A stretch of 37,896 bases of DNA from Hymenobacter sp. (GTDB lineage: Bacteria > Bacteroidota > Bacteroidia > Cytophagales > Hymenobacteraceae). A model generated the notes under the pieces. It had not been told where the DNA came from, made no database searches, and saw only the letters and a program-made list of their open reading frames with translations. Position numbers and translations under genes: made by a program. How positions within the stretch are numbered: position 1 is the stretch's first letter; each line of letters begins with the position of its first letter. Below, one piece after another: positions 22,702 through 30,982 of the stretch. The stretch covers positions 1 through 37,896 of the forward strand of contig JANXUO010000485.1 of NCBI GenBank assembly GCA_025356245.1, written 5' to 3'.

Positions 22702-23025
22702 CTAAGCGGCCATTTGCAGTGGCTGCCCCGGCTGGTCGTTGTGCCAGGTGTTCCAACCGGCACGGCGGGCTATCATGCGGGCCTGGTCGGTTGCTTTCTT
22801 TTCTCTGCGGGCGGCCCCCACCTGCCGCGCCAACGAGGCCAATACTTCCGCCACGCTCTCCCCCTGGCTGGCCAAATCGGCCCCGATGGCCATGCCAACT
22901 ACCTTCACCCGGTACATGGTCACGGGTACGCTCCGGCTGCGGCCCCGCTCGAACATCATCACCGACACAATCAGGTCGGGAAAAGCAGCGTTTGCTTGGT
23001 TACGAAAGGCGGCGAAATCACACAT
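22702..23025 (-). CDS. Hypothetical protein, 107 aa
   Basis: Starts MCDFAAFRNQANAAFPDLIV. The middle strands (VSVMMFERGRSRSVPVTMYR, VKVVGMAIGAD) are followed by a basic helix (ARQVGAARREKKATDQARMI) and WNTWHNDQPGQPLQ at the end. The open frame further upstream, to 23364, is not protein-like. Function unknown. Confidence 0.65.
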   Translation of the reverse strand: MCDFAAFRNQANAAFPDLIVSVMMFERGRSRSVPVTMYRVKVVGMAIGADLASQGESVAEVLASLARQVGAARREKKATDQARMIARRAGWNTWHNDQPGQPLQMAA

Positions 23026-23228
23026 GGTACGGGGGGAGTTAAAGGGTTGGGTACTTGTCTTGAATAAGGCAAAAAATGGGCCTGAACAGGGTTCTTGCGC
23101 CCTTTTGCCCCTTCTTTTTCCCTCTATTCCTGTGCCACCCCCCACCTCTTTCCCCGCTGCCTTGCCCTGTCCATCGTCTATGGGAGAAGGTTCGGACGCT
23201 GCCGTCAAACGGCTACGTCGTGTCCCCG

Positions 23229-23669
23229 TTAAGCTGTTGGTTTTTCCGTTCCCCGGACCTGTTCCACGGCATAGCCGTCCCTGTAGGTCGCCGTGTGCCA
23301 GGGCACGGGCTTGTCCTCCCAAGCGTGCTCCCAGGTGTCTACGCGCTGGCCGCACTCGCCGCACTCAAACGCCCACCGCCAGCACAGTGGGTATTCGGCC
23401 TCCAGGTGGCACCGGTGGTACATGGGCTCGCCGCAGCGCTTGCAGTCGAACAGGCGCAGACCGGCCTCGGTGTCTGGTTCGGTGTCTGTTGTTGGCCCCG
23501 GTGCGCCCGCTGGTGTCGGAGCCGCGTTCATTTCCAGGGCAACCCCTGCGGCGCAGACGCGGCCACCAATGCGAACCCGCAGCCCCGGCACCGCCACCCG
23601 CGCCTCCTCACCCGGTTGAATTCCGCCAGGACCGGGCTTGGAAACCATGAGGGGAGATATTTCACGCAT
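23229..23669 (-). CDS. Zinc-ribbon protein, 146 aa
   Basis: The N-terminal 65 residues are Gly/Pro-rich and low in complexity. The C-terminal part carries CKRCGEPMYHRCHLEAEYPL followed by CWRWAFECGECGQRV: two CxxC pairs with extra Cys and His between, a zinc ribbon of rubredoxin-like spacing. A role in nucleic-acid or protein binding is possible. An internal ATG at 23648 is an alternative start. It is transcribed 20 nt after the gene at 23689-24096. Confidence 0.65.
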   Translation of the reverse strand: MREISPLMVSKPGPGGIQPGEEARVAVPGLRVRIGGRVCAAGVALEMNAAPTPAGAPGPTTDTEPDTEAGLRLFDCKRCGEPMYHRCHLEAEYPLCWRWAFECGECGQRVDTWEHAWEDKPVPWHTATYRDGYAVEQVRGTEKPTA

Positions 23670-23688
23670 CGTCAGTGTTGCGGGTGGT

Positions 23689-24096
23689 TCAGGCCGCTTG
23701 CTGAGAAATGCGTTGCTCGAAAAACAGGGGCTCGAAGCTCCTGGCCCGGTCCTGGCGGGGGTCTACCAGGCCCCGCAGCTCGGGGCCCTGCTCGCCCCAG
23801 TAGTATTGCTGCCAGGGCTGGCCCACGCAGTCGTAGCCGTCGCGCCGGAGTCGCCCTTGCAGGCCCCCGGGCAGGACGATGCCTGTTTTCCCCAGCCACC
23901 ACAGCAACTCGTCCAGGCTCAGGCCTTCGAGCCGCAGGTCGGGCCGCGTGGTCCGGGCCGTGGGAGCCCCGGCAATCATGCCGTAGTACCAGCCCGGACC
24001 GGGGTGGTAGCCGCAAATGACCAGGGCTGTGGTGGCCGCCGGGGAAAGACCGGCAATGGCGTGGTGTTCGGGCAGGGCGGTAATGAAGGCGTGCAT
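23689..24096 (-). CDS. Hypothetical protein, 135 aa
   Basis: Starts MHAFITALPEHHAIAGLSPA. It has strands (TALVICGYHPGPGWYYGMIA), a helical LSLDELLWWLGKTGIVLPGG and an aromatic-rich DCVGQPWQQYYWGEQGPELR. A TATATACA box lies about 25 nt before the start, with a degenerate upstream element. First gene of a pair with the zinc-ribbon gene. Family unknown. Confidence 0.65.
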   Translation of the reverse strand: MHAFITALPEHHAIAGLSPAATTALVICGYHPGPGWYYGMIAGAPTARTTRPDLRLEGLSLDELLWWLGKTGIVLPGGLQGRLRRDGYDCVGQPWQQYYWGEQGPELRGLVDPRQDRARSFEPLFFEQRISQQAA

Positions 24097-24157
24097 AGGG
24101 CAAATATACGCGAACCGTGTGTGTATATAGGCACGGGCGCTGGGTAAACCCCTGCTC

Positions 24158-26014
24158 CTACAAGCCGTAGCGCTCGCGTAGTGCCAGCCCCTCGATGCGG
24201 CTGGTCACGTCGGCTTCGGTACGTTGGAGCTTGGCAGCCAGTACGCGCAGGGGCTCGTCCTGGCAGAAGCCGATGGTGAGGCGCCGCTCGTCGTCCACGC
24301 TCCAGGCCAGGCCCGAGCGCGGGGGCTGGCTGGCCGGTCGGGCCTGCGGCGTGGGGGCGGTTTTGCGGCGGCCCCGGCCCGTGGCGGGCGCTATCACGCC
24401 CGGACTGGTCAGGTACGTGGTGCCCTTGCCCGGGTAGGCCACCAGGGCGGCCCCCTGGCCCGCTGGGGGTACCGGCAGCCGGTGGTGCAGCGGCACGCTG
24501 GCGCTGGGCAGCCAGAGGCGGTGCTTGCTGCGCGTCAGGGCCACGTAGAGCAGGTTTACCTGCTCGTGGAAAAGCACGGTCTCGGCCGGGGTGGGCCGGT
24601 CGGGGCTGAACTCGCGCAGGTGCCAGTTTATCACGTCCTCGGTCGTGATGAAGTCCGGGGCCAGCTCCACCAGGTCGTACTCCAGGCCCTTGCAGCGGTG
24701 AACCGTGGAAAAGTAGACCTGTGCCGTGTGGCGCTGCGAGTCCTCGACCTGCCGGCGCTTTAGCTCGGCCATGACGCTGAGCAGGTTATCGCCGTAGGTT
24801 TCGACCAGCTCGATGAGCAGCAGCAGTTCCTGGTCGCCGGTCTGGGTGGCGTATTCCTCCACCTCGGCCAGGTCGGCCATCGTTACCAGCATCGGGTCGC
24901 GTACGCGGTCCCGCTGCCCGTTTTGCAGGTTGAGCACGTCGTAGAGGCTGGCCCCCTCGGCCCCGTAGATGTAAGCCCGCAGATTGCCCTCGAAATAAAT
25001 GCGCTCGACGGCGTGGGGACCGGTGACGTAGCTGATGGCCTTCACCAGCAGCCCCAGGTTGGAGCGCCCGATGACGGCGCGGGTGAGTTCGGCCGTGCTC
25101 TTGCCAGCCCCGGTCAGCGGCACACGCTGCAAGGGGCCGGCGCTGCCGCCGGGCGCTTTGAAGCCCAGCACGGCCGTGGCCAGTTGGGCCAGCGCCGCCC
25201 CGAAGCGAAACGAAGTGCTCAGCGGCAGGGTGGGAAAATCAACCTTTTCGAGCGAGTTGATGGCCCCCCGCCACGCGTAAATCTGCTGATGGGTGTCCCC
25301 CACCATGATTTTGGTCGCGCGGGTCTGCCTCATAAACCAGTCGAGCATCGAGCCGCTCGCGTCCTGGGCCTCGTCAAAGAGAATGTAGTCGAAGGGCAGC
25401 TGCGGGCACTCCAACTGAAACTTCTTGAGGTAAAAGTCGTGCGTGACCTCAATTTGTCCGGTATCGAGCAGTTGGAGCACGTGCCGGCTTTGCCGTTCAA
25501 TGAGCGCCTCGTGCTGCCGGGCGAAGGCATGAGCCTTGGGCTCCTGCACCGAGGCGGCATAACGCAAATCCCTGACGCGCGGCACGGCCGAGTTGCAGAA
25601 GGCGGCCAGCACCTTGACAATGTGGGCCGCCAGAATAAAGGAGAAGTTGCGGGCCCCGGGCCCGGACCCCAGCGCCTGCGCTTCCGGCAGTTGCTCCAGC
25701 TCCAGCAGCTGGGCCAGCTCGTAAGGCCGGTAGGCCGTGGCCCGCACCCGGTAGCGGCTGCCCCGCACAATGCAGCCGTAGGCCAGCGAGTGGGCTGTTT
25801 CCACCTGTACCTGAGACAGTCCGGCCTGGGTAAATTTTTCGCGGGCCTCGTTTTTTACCGTTTTGTTGAAGGCCAAATACAAGCCCCGGGCCTTGGCTGG
25901 CTGGGCCCTGGCGTAGGCCAGCAGGGTGCTGGTTTTTCCGGAGCCGGCCACGGCGTTTATTTTCAGGTTGCCCCGGGTGGCGACAATGGCTTTTTGTTCG
26001 GGGGTCAGCTTCAT
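24158..26014 (-). CDS. UvrD/Rep superfamily 1 DNA helicase
   Basis: The 618-residue protein has the superfamily 1A motifs in order: Walker A AGSGKT (23-28), DEAQD (214-218), GDTHQQIYAWRG (239-250), STVHRCKGLEYD (436-447) and YVALTRSKHRL (490-500). It is shorter than UvrD (about 720) and resembles the FBH1-like branch, with compact 1B/2B domains. The enzyme unwinds DNA 3' to 5' using ATP, in repair or plasmid replication. The last 90 residues add a Pro-rich linker and a small helical domain (DDERRLTIGFCQDEPLRVLA). The ATG at 26014 was taken because the Walker A follows at the usual distance. It starts 10 nt after the stop of the zinc-finger gene. Confidence 0.93.
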   Translation of the reverse strand: MKLTPEQKAIVATRGNLKINAVAGSGKTSTLLAYARAQPAKARGLYLAFNKTVKNEAREKFTQAGLSQVQVETAHSLAYGCIVRGSRYRVRATAYRPYELAQLLELEQLPEAQALGSGPGARNFSFILAAHIVKVLAAFCNSAVPRVRDLRYAASVQEPKAHAFARQHEALIERQSRHVLQLLDTGQIEVTHDFYLKKFQLECPQLPFDYILFDEAQDASGSMLDWFMRQTRATKIMVGDTHQQIYAWRGAINSLEKVDFPTLPLSTSFRFGAALAQLATAVLGFKAPGGSAGPLQRVPLTGAGKSTAELTRAVIGRSNLGLLVKAISYVTGPHAVERIYFEGNLRAYIYGAEGASLYDVLNLQNGQRDRVRDPMLVTMADLAEVEEYATQTGDQELLLLIELVETYGDNLLSVMAELKRRQVEDSQRHTAQVYFSTVHRCKGLEYDLVELAPDFITTEDVINWHLREFSPDRPTPAETVLFHEQVNLLYVALTRSKHRLWLPSASVPLHHRLPVPPAGQGAALVAYPGKGTTYLTSPGVIAPATGRGRRKTAPTPQARPASQPPRSGLAWSVDDERRLTIGFCQDEPLRVLAAKLQRTEADVTSRIEGLALRERYGL

Positions 26015-26024
26015 GGCCAGTAGG

Positions 26025-26762
26025 TTAGTAGCTTGTAAGCACCAATTTAGTGCGACTCCGCCGGTGCCAGCCCACTGCCAGGACACCCAGGCCCACGGTG
26101 AGTACGACCACCCACGGCAAAAAGCCCTTGGTGATGGGCGTGGCCGGGACCGGTTTGCCGGGCCGCCCAACTTCTGGTGTCGGAAGCGGCGGCAGGTGAT
26201 TCAGCTTCCCGTATTTCAGGCCCAGAAAGCATTGGTAGCAGCGATTTCCGCCCGCAAAGGGGTAGAACGACACCCAGCCCCCGCAGCCGCCGGCACAGAG
26301 CACGTCCCTGGAGCTGGTGGGCACCGGGCTGGGTATCTCCCCGCGTATGCCGCCCCCGGCGTTGCTGTTGAGCATACATTGCCGACCGCAGTATTTCTGC
26401 CACCCCACCGCCGGCACAAAAGGAGCCTGGCAATAGCGCCAGGCGCAGTTCTTTTCGGGCAGCGGCGCCAGTAGGTTCCGTTGCAGGCGGACCGCCCGGC
26501 GCCGCTGTCGGTCAGCGTCCAGCTTGTTTTGGCAGGCCTCACAGAGGCGATGCCCAACGCTTTTTTTGAATTTTCCGCCGCACGTTGGGCAGGCTTGAAA
26601 AAGCCACGCCAGCCGGCTGCCGATTTCCCGGCAAGCAGGTGAGCAAAAGACCGCCCCGGGTCGTACCTGGAGGTAAGGCGAAATGAAATTATGACAATCC
26701 TCCGTCCAGCACTTACAGGGAATCAGTCGATAAATACGGCAAAAAGCACTTTGGGAAACCAT
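26025..26762 (-). CDS. Multi-zinc-finger protein with C-terminal membrane anchor
   Basis: 245 residues with at least four Cys clusters: CKCWTEDCHNF (about 16-26), FCSPAC (about 39-44), CPTCGGKF...LCEAC (about 58-77) and CAWRYC...YCGRQC (about 105-130), then CAGGCGG and CYQC. A single hydrophobic segment (FLPWVVVLTVGLGVLAVGW) lies near the end, followed by basic residues. The ATG at 26762 follows directly on TTTTTCCCGCTGCCCA, a copy of the dispersed motif. It is cotranscribed with the helicase, 10 nt apart, so a membrane-tethered DNA or RNA partner is possible. Family unknown. Confidence 0.65.
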   Translation of the reverse strand: MVSQSAFCRIYRLIPCKCWTEDCHNFISPYLQVRPGAVFCSPACREIGSRLAWLFQACPTCGGKFKKSVGHRLCEACQNKLDADRQRRRAVRLQRNLLAPLPEKNCAWRYCQAPFVPAVGWQKYCGRQCMLNSNAGGGIRGEIPSPVPTSSRDVLCAGGCGGWVSFYPFAGGNRCYQCFLGLKYGKLNHLPPLPTPEVGRPGKPVPATPITKGFLPWVVVLTVGLGVLAVGWHRRSRTKLVLTSY

Positions 26763-26838
26763 TGGGCAGCGGGAAAAAGCTGGGTCGACCCGAAGATAAC
26801 TACTGTGTGTAAATACGCACAATTTTGTGTTCCTTTCT

Positions 26839-27051
26839 TCATCGGCTCACCACCTGCTGTAATTCCTCGTCCCCGACGTGTTCCAGGTCCAAAAACGGCG
26901 CGTAGTTGGCCTTAAACTCATCGTCGCCGGCGCAGCGCAGGTAAAACTCCGGGAGGCTGAGCCGGCCCTGGCCGCGTGCGCCGTTTTCGACGTAGCCGTA
27001 GTAGCACATTCGCAGGGTGGGGTAGTTGTGGCTTTCTTCGGACTTATTCAT
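26839..27051 (-). CDS. Hypothetical protein, 70 aa
   Basis: Starts MNKSEESHNYPTLRMCYYGY and has FYLRCAGDDEFKANYAPFLD and an acidic helical end. Preceded about 55 nt upstream by TATGTAGT in a promoter-like context. Function unknown. Confidence 0.6.
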   Translation of the reverse strand: MNKSEESHNYPTLRMCYYGYVENGARGQGRLSLPEFYLRCAGDDEFKANYAPFLDLEHVGDEELQQVVSR

Positions 27052-27125
27052 GGCAAGAGAAAATAACCGGCCGGGCAAAAACCCGGCGCGGTCCCCAAGA
27101 TAAGAACGTGACTACATACGCACGT

Positions 27126-27437
27126 TTATTGCCCGGTTGGCCTGCTGCTTACTTCCTGGGAAACAGCCGCAAAAAGCGGGGTGGCTCGCTGCTCCCGCAC
27201 GCGCCCGGCCGTGGCCAGCCACTTGCCCATGTCGATGTGGCGGCTGTTCATCACCACAGCCCTGGCCAGGGAGATGTCTTTTTGATAGAGCGTGACGAAC
27301 TCGGCCACGACTTCTTCGCCCCGGCCTATCTCGAAGCAATCATCTAACTCGCGGGAATCGCACTGGCCGGCTTTGCAAAGTTTAGCGGCGGGGGCAGCCA
27401 GTCGGGCCGGACTCAGGCGTTGGTAAGGGCGGGCCAT
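27126..27437 (-). CDS. Hypothetical protein, 103 aa
   Basis: Starts MARPYQRLSPARLAAPAAKL. Helical, with DDCFEIGRGEEVVAEFVTLY, and ARAVVMNSRHIDMGKWLATA near the end. The upstream region has the same AGGGCACATTTATTGCCTTT element as the gene at 21506. Family unknown. Confidence 0.6.
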   Translation of the reverse strand: MARPYQRLSPARLAAPAAKLCKAGQCDSRELDDCFEIGRGEEVVAEFVTLYQKDISLARAVVMNSRHIDMGKWLATAGRVREQRATPLFAAVSQEVSSRPTGQ

Positions 27438-27551
27438 GACGGGGAAGAATAAAGGGTCGGCTCCGGTGCCGGCACACTGAAGTAAAGGCAATAAATGTGC
27501 CCTGGTTGAGCGTTTTGCGGGTTTTTATTCCAACCAACATTGCTGAGGGCG

Positions 27552-27743
27552 CTACTGCCCATCGGCCCCCTCATCGGCCCCCTCGTCGGTACCGGACCCA
27601 AACTGTACCTGGGCGCTGCTGCGGTCGGCCACTTGCGACGCCCGCCGGCTCTCGGCATCTCGTTTTGGGCCTTCTGGGGTCCGGCAGACGGCCCAGACAA
27701 GTAACAGTAGCGCCCCCGCTCCGAGCAACACCAGGCACTGCAT
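27552..27743 (-). CDS. Small membrane protein, 63 aa
   Basis: One N-terminal transmembrane segment (CLVLLGAGALLLLVWAV) and a charged tail ending in a tandem repeat DEGADEGADG, encoded by a 15-bp direct repeat (CCCTCATCGGCCCCC, 27559-27590). The ATG shares its A with the TGA of the upstream gene (TGATG), so translation is coupled. Last gene of a three-gene operon. Confidence 0.6.
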   Translation of the reverse strand: MQCLVLLGAGALLLLVWAVCRTPEGPKRDAESRRASQVADRSSAQVQFGSGTDEGADEGADGQ

Positions 27744-28033
27744 CACTGTCTGGATGCCTTGAAGGCCCGCACGTTTGCTTGCCGGGTCGCGGCCCCCGCC
27801 CAGGACAACATAACCACTCCCCACAGCAACGCTACCGCACCCAGCAGCCACCGACGACCCGGCGGCGCTAACTCGCGTGCCCAGACACCGATGGCGGCGA
27901 AAAGTAGCAGCCTGGACACGTACACTTCGTGGAAGCTCTTTTCGAGCGTAAGGCCTGCGATGGCCAGGGCGGCAAACAGGGCATAGGTTACCAGGCGGTG
28001 TACTGAAACGGGCAAGGAGGGGCGCGCACTCAT
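27743..28033 (-). CDS. Small polytopic membrane protein, 96 aa
   Basis: Three hydrophobic segments can be seen: VTYALFAALAIAGLTL (about 15-30), VSRLLLFAAIGVWA (about 39-52) and WLLGAVALLWGVVMLSWAG (about 62-80). Its ATG overlaps the stop of the upstream gene by 4 nt (ATGA), and its own stop overlaps the next start. Middle gene of a tightly coupled operon. Function unknown. Confidence 0.65.
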   Translation of the reverse strand: MSARPSLPVSVHRLVTYALFAALAIAGLTLEKSFHEVYVSRLLLFAAIGVWARELAPPGRRWLLGAVALLWGVVMLSWAGAATRQANVRAFKASRQ

Positions 28034-28425
28034 ACGACGGACGCGGCGCTGATGAGGATATAAGCCCCGCACAGGCGGGTGTTGCCGGGGCCGTAGTGCT
28101 GTCCCAGCTTGCGCAGGACGGCTTCGGCCGTCTCGTTGGGCACACCGGCCGCCACGGCGCACCGGCACTCGCCCAGCAATCGGTAAAGAGCAAATTCCCC
28201 GTAGCCGAAGTTGACCAGCCGCACTTCGTCGCCGCCGGTGCCGCAGAGCCAGCCCACCGCCTGCTGGGATTCTTCGGCCCGGGGAGTTGTGACGGACAGC
28301 GCCCAGCTCCAACGGGAGTTGTCGTTCGCGTTCGGGTCGATGGCTTCCGGCTCGGATGCCGGGTGCAGCCAGGTGGCGTACAAGTCGGTAACCGGGGCTG
28401 CCTGGAGGCGGGTGAGCGTACTCAT
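28030..28425 (-). CDS. Hypothetical protein, 131 aa
   Basis: Soluble protein starting MSTLTRLQAAPVTDLYATWL; strand-rich centre (GDEVRLVNFGYGEFALYRLL) and a helix (ETAEAVLRKLGQHYG) near the end. First gene of the coupled three-gene unit whose other members are small membrane proteins, so it may act with them. Family unknown. Confidence 0.65.
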   Translation of the reverse strand: MSTLTRLQAAPVTDLYATWLHPASEPEAIDPNANDNSRWSWALSVTTPRAEESQQAVGWLCGTGGDEVRLVNFGYGEFALYRLLGECRCAVAAGVPNETAEAVLRKLGQHYGPGNTRLCGAYILISAASVV

Positions 28426-28478
28426 TGTCTTTTTCGGCGAGTGAGAGAGAAGCCTTCGCTGGAAGGCAAAGCATTTAG

Positions 28479-28898
28479 CTAATCGAATAATGGCGCTGGT
28501 CCGGGAACGGGCGGTGGCGTGTGCGGATTAGGTTGAGCCAGCCATGTTACGGCCTCCTCGAAATCCTCGTCCATGTCACTGAATCCCAGCCGTAGGCTGC
28601 CTGGGGGCAGCTTTCGCAGTTTTTTGCGTGTATAGTCCTCCTCTCCATTTTCACTACGCTCTTCCTCGTCCCGCCCGAGTTCACCCGGAAAAAGCATTTC
28701 TAAGTCCTCGCCTGATAGGCACAACGTAGCGGTGCCATCGCTTGCATGAACGCTTTCAGTCCAATAGTGAACCGGATAAGCTACCTGGCTACCGTAGCCA
28801 TCCTGAATAGTAAAAAGCGCCGGTTCGCTCAGGTGCTCATCGGTCATTTCGAGCTTTTCGCGCAGCTCAAATAATTCGCGCCAGGTCAAGTATTGCAT
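28479..28898 (-). CDS. Hypothetical acidic protein, 139 aa
   Basis: Starts MQYLTWRELFELREKLEMTD; a beta-rich centre (ALFTIQDGYGSQVAYPVHYW), an acidic linker (GRDEEERSENGEEDYTRKK) and a Pro-rich tail. GC content is lower than in the neighbours, which hints at a different origin. A short hairpin (GCCTTC / GAAGGC) lies just past the stop. Family unknown. Confidence 0.65.
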   Translation of the reverse strand: MQYLTWRELFELREKLEMTDEHLSEPALFTIQDGYGSQVAYPVHYWTESVHASDGTATLCLSGEDLEMLFPGELGRDEEERSENGEEDYTRKKLRKLPPGSLRLGFSDMDEDFEEAVTWLAQPNPHTPPPVPGPAPLFD

Positions 28899-28971
28899 AG
28901 TAATTTTAGGCTGTGGCGTACTTTACAGTGCATGAGCTAAGGCCAGCACTTTCAGTCGGCGGTTAGTCACT

Positions 28972-29604
28972 TCAGTTGGCCGTTATCCGTTCCGCAACGG
29001 GACTGTTTGATAAATCCATTCCTTCGCCGGGCACGTCGAGCCGAAACCCGGACTGCTCCAGCAGGAGGCGGGCCGGCACGCTGCCGGCTTGCTCCCGGCC
29101 GTTGTGCTGCACCTGGCCGGCCTCCTCGGGTGCGGTGTCCAGGCATTGCTGTTCCAGGCGCAGACGCAGCAGTACGTCGCCGGCCACCCATTCCGGGGTC
29201 CATATCCGGCGGCTCGCCTCGACCGTGGCCTGCCCCGGGCGCTCGGTGTCCAGGCGCAGCAGCACCAGGCGCAACTCGGGCGGCCTGGCACGGGCGTTGA
29301 GCCACTCGTACATGGCCAGCTCTGCGCCAATCTCGAAAATGCAGACGGGCGCAACCTGCACGGCGTGTTCTCCCAGCTGCACGCACAGCATCGGGGGCAC
29401 CTGCACGGTATCCGGGGTGCGCGTCGTGCCAAACAAGCCCAGTTGCAGGGGCTGGGTGTGCCAGTCCTTGGGCGTGAGGTCCGGGTCGGCGGTGGCGTAG
29501 AGCAGCACCAGGCCACCGCCCGCCGTGAAACGCACCACGGCACTGGGTTGGCCGGGCAACCACCTGACCGCCTCGTTGAGGCGGGGAATCTGATAAAAAG
29601 CCAT
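28972..29604 (-). CDS. Hypothetical protein, 210 aa
   Basis: Starts MAFYQIPRLNEAVRWLPGQP. Strand-rich first half (AVVRFTAGGGLVLLYATADP), a central helix (GAELAMYEWLNARA) and a strand (LRLVLLRLDTERPG), with no recognised motif. Overlapping frames on both strands exist because of the high GC; this one has the most protein-like composition and an ATG start. Confidence 0.65.
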   Translation of the reverse strand: MAFYQIPRLNEAVRWLPGQPSAVVRFTAGGGLVLLYATADPDLTPKDWHTQPLQLGLFGTTRTPDTVQVPPMLCVQLGEHAVQVAPVCIFEIGAELAMYEWLNARARPPELRLVLLRLDTERPGQATVEASRRIWTPEWVAGDVLLRLRLEQQCLDTAPEEAGQVQHNGREQAGSVPARLLLEQSGFRLDVPGEGMDLSNSPVAERITAN

Positions 29605-29645
29605 TCAAACGGGTTGGAGAAACAGGTTGAGAGAATAAAGCGCGG

Positions 29646-30590
29646 CTACAGGGCCTGGCTGCGGTGGTCGAGCACGCCGGCCAGGGCGTGAAACAGGCGC
29701 TCCACCTGTTCGGTGCTGGTCAGGGCGGGCGCAATCCCAGCCCCGGCCAGCAGGCGAAAGCCGCTCACCGCGCCGGCGCCGTTGAGCAAGACGGCATCCA
29801 CTTCGGCCACGAGACCCTGGCCGAGCTGCACGTACATCGGCGCTCCGGCCACAGAGGGCACAGCAAGGCTCAGGGCCTGCACACTGGGCGCAGCCAGGGG
29901 CGCAGGGGCAAACACATTTGAAAGGGTGCGCTCCGGTATCGTCGTCCCCGGCATCGTCGTCAGCGGTACTGGGGACTCTACGGGCGCAGCAGCGGGCGCA
30001 TTGGCAGCCAGGGGCTCACCTTCGCCGCTCATCAGCCAGGACCGGCGTACGCGGGGCAGGGCTGCGAGAAAAGGCTCCAGCTGTTCCTCGGTTAGCTGCG
30101 CCTCGGAGGCGGCGAGGGCGTACACGTCGGCCACCTCCAGGCCCACCATTTCGGCAAACGTGCTCACCCGCCCGTCCGCAGTGAGCAGCCCGACCAGGCG
30201 TTGCAGGCGGGGAGAGCGTCCGCCTTTCTTGCGGAGCAGTGTCTCGGTCGGTACCGGGGCTTCTCCCCCGCGCGTTGAGCCGGGGCCCAGCACGATGGGC
30301 ATAACGTCCAACGCCTGGGCCAGGCCCCAGAGCTTGGGCTGCTTGGGGCGGTAATCGCCCTTCTCGTACTCCTTGATGGAATCGGCCGTCACCCGCCCCT
30401 TTTCTCCCAGCAGCGTGGTTTGGGCTGCTAATTGGTAATGGTCCAGGTTGCGGGACTCGCGCACCCGGACCAGGTTGCGGCCAAAGTCCAGACTGGCGGC
30501 CGCGTCGCTGCCTTCGGCGGGCGCGGCGGGCACTTCCGGGCCTTCGTTGGGCGCAGTAGTAGTGGGTGGCGGGGAAAGTTCCGGTAGCAT
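29646..30590 (-). CDS. XRE-family transcriptional regulator, two HTH-like modules
   Basis: 314 residues. After a Pro/Ala-rich N-terminus comes a first XRE helix-turn-helix (about 37-100: FGRNLVRVRESRNLDHYQLA, then ADSIKEYEKGDYRPKQ and LWGLAQALDV). A second module at 127-192 (RLQRLVGLLTADGRVSTFAE ... LTEEQLEPFLAALPRVRRSW, then LMSGEGEPL) matches the HTH plus WLL-GEG segment of the regulator at 8821-9390. The C-terminal part (GQGLVAEVDAVLLNGAGAVS) may be an effector or oligomer domain. It could be one of the factors acting on the shared promoter modules. The ATG at 30590 is preceded by CTCCCCCACTGCCTTTTT, a copy of the dispersed motif. Confidence 0.78.
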   Translation of the reverse strand: MLPELSPPPTTTAPNEGPEVPAAPAEGSDAAASLDFGRNLVRVRESRNLDHYQLAAQTTLLGEKGRVTADSIKEYEKGDYRPKQPKLWGLAQALDVMPIVLGPGSTRGGEAPVPTETLLRKKGGRSPRLQRLVGLLTADGRVSTFAEMVGLEVADVYALAASEAQLTEEQLEPFLAALPRVRRSWLMSGEGEPLAANAPAAAPVESPVPLTTMPGTTIPERTLSNVFAPAPLAAPSVQALSLAVPSVAGAPMYVQLGQGLVAEVDAVLLNGAGAVSGFRLLAGAGIAPALTSTEQVERLFHALAGVLDHRSQAL

Positions 30591-30808
30591 AAAAAGGCAG
30601 TGGGGGAGAAAAACAGTGTGCGCCGAAAGATACAAAGGCGGCCCTGGACTGTGTGCGTAATCAGGCGCAACCACTTGTGCAGCTACTTGCGCCGGCCGGG
30701 CTGCTGGCAGTGTGCGGGCAAGCACAAAAAGCGGGGGTGGCTATGGACCAAACCAGCGGATAAAACAGGAATCGACTGAACCCGCCCGGAAAAGTAGTTC
30801 GTCGTGTG

Positions 30809-30835
30809 CGTAATCAAGTACACAAATCAAACCAA
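30809..30835 (-). promoter_or_regulatory. Promoter module TTGG-N15-TGATTACG
   Basis: Minus strand: TTTTTTGG, 15 nt with TTTGTGTACT, then TGATTACGCACAC. It lies about 220 nt before the XRE gene; a partial second copy of the downstream part (CTGATTACGCACAC) occurs at 30650-30663, closer to the start. Confidence 0.55.
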
Positions 30836-30905
30836 AAAAGGTGTTTTCAACCGCTTGTTGAGGTTGAAATGATGTGCTTTTCTCGCCCCGAATCTTGTTC
30901 GTATT

Positions 30906-30947
30906 AAGATACAAAATCGCTGTTCGTATGCCGTCCTTTTGTATCTT
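30906..30947. promoter_or_regulatory. 11-bp inverted repeat at the rseP promoter, possible operator
   Basis: AAGATACAAAA (30906-30916) and TTTTGTATCTT (30937-30947) are exact complements 20 nt apart. The right arm includes TATCTTTC, close to the Bacteroidota TAnnTTTG box, 36 nt before the rseP ATG, so a dimeric regulator or a loop could control rseP. Confidence 0.45.
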
Positions 30948-30982
30948 TCTGTGCCCAACCCCTCTCCTCCCCTTTCCCCTTC

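Noticed and set aside
24923-26023. 366-codon plus-strand frame opposite the helicase
   Set aside because: Antisense shadow of a gene with all superfamily 1 motifs.
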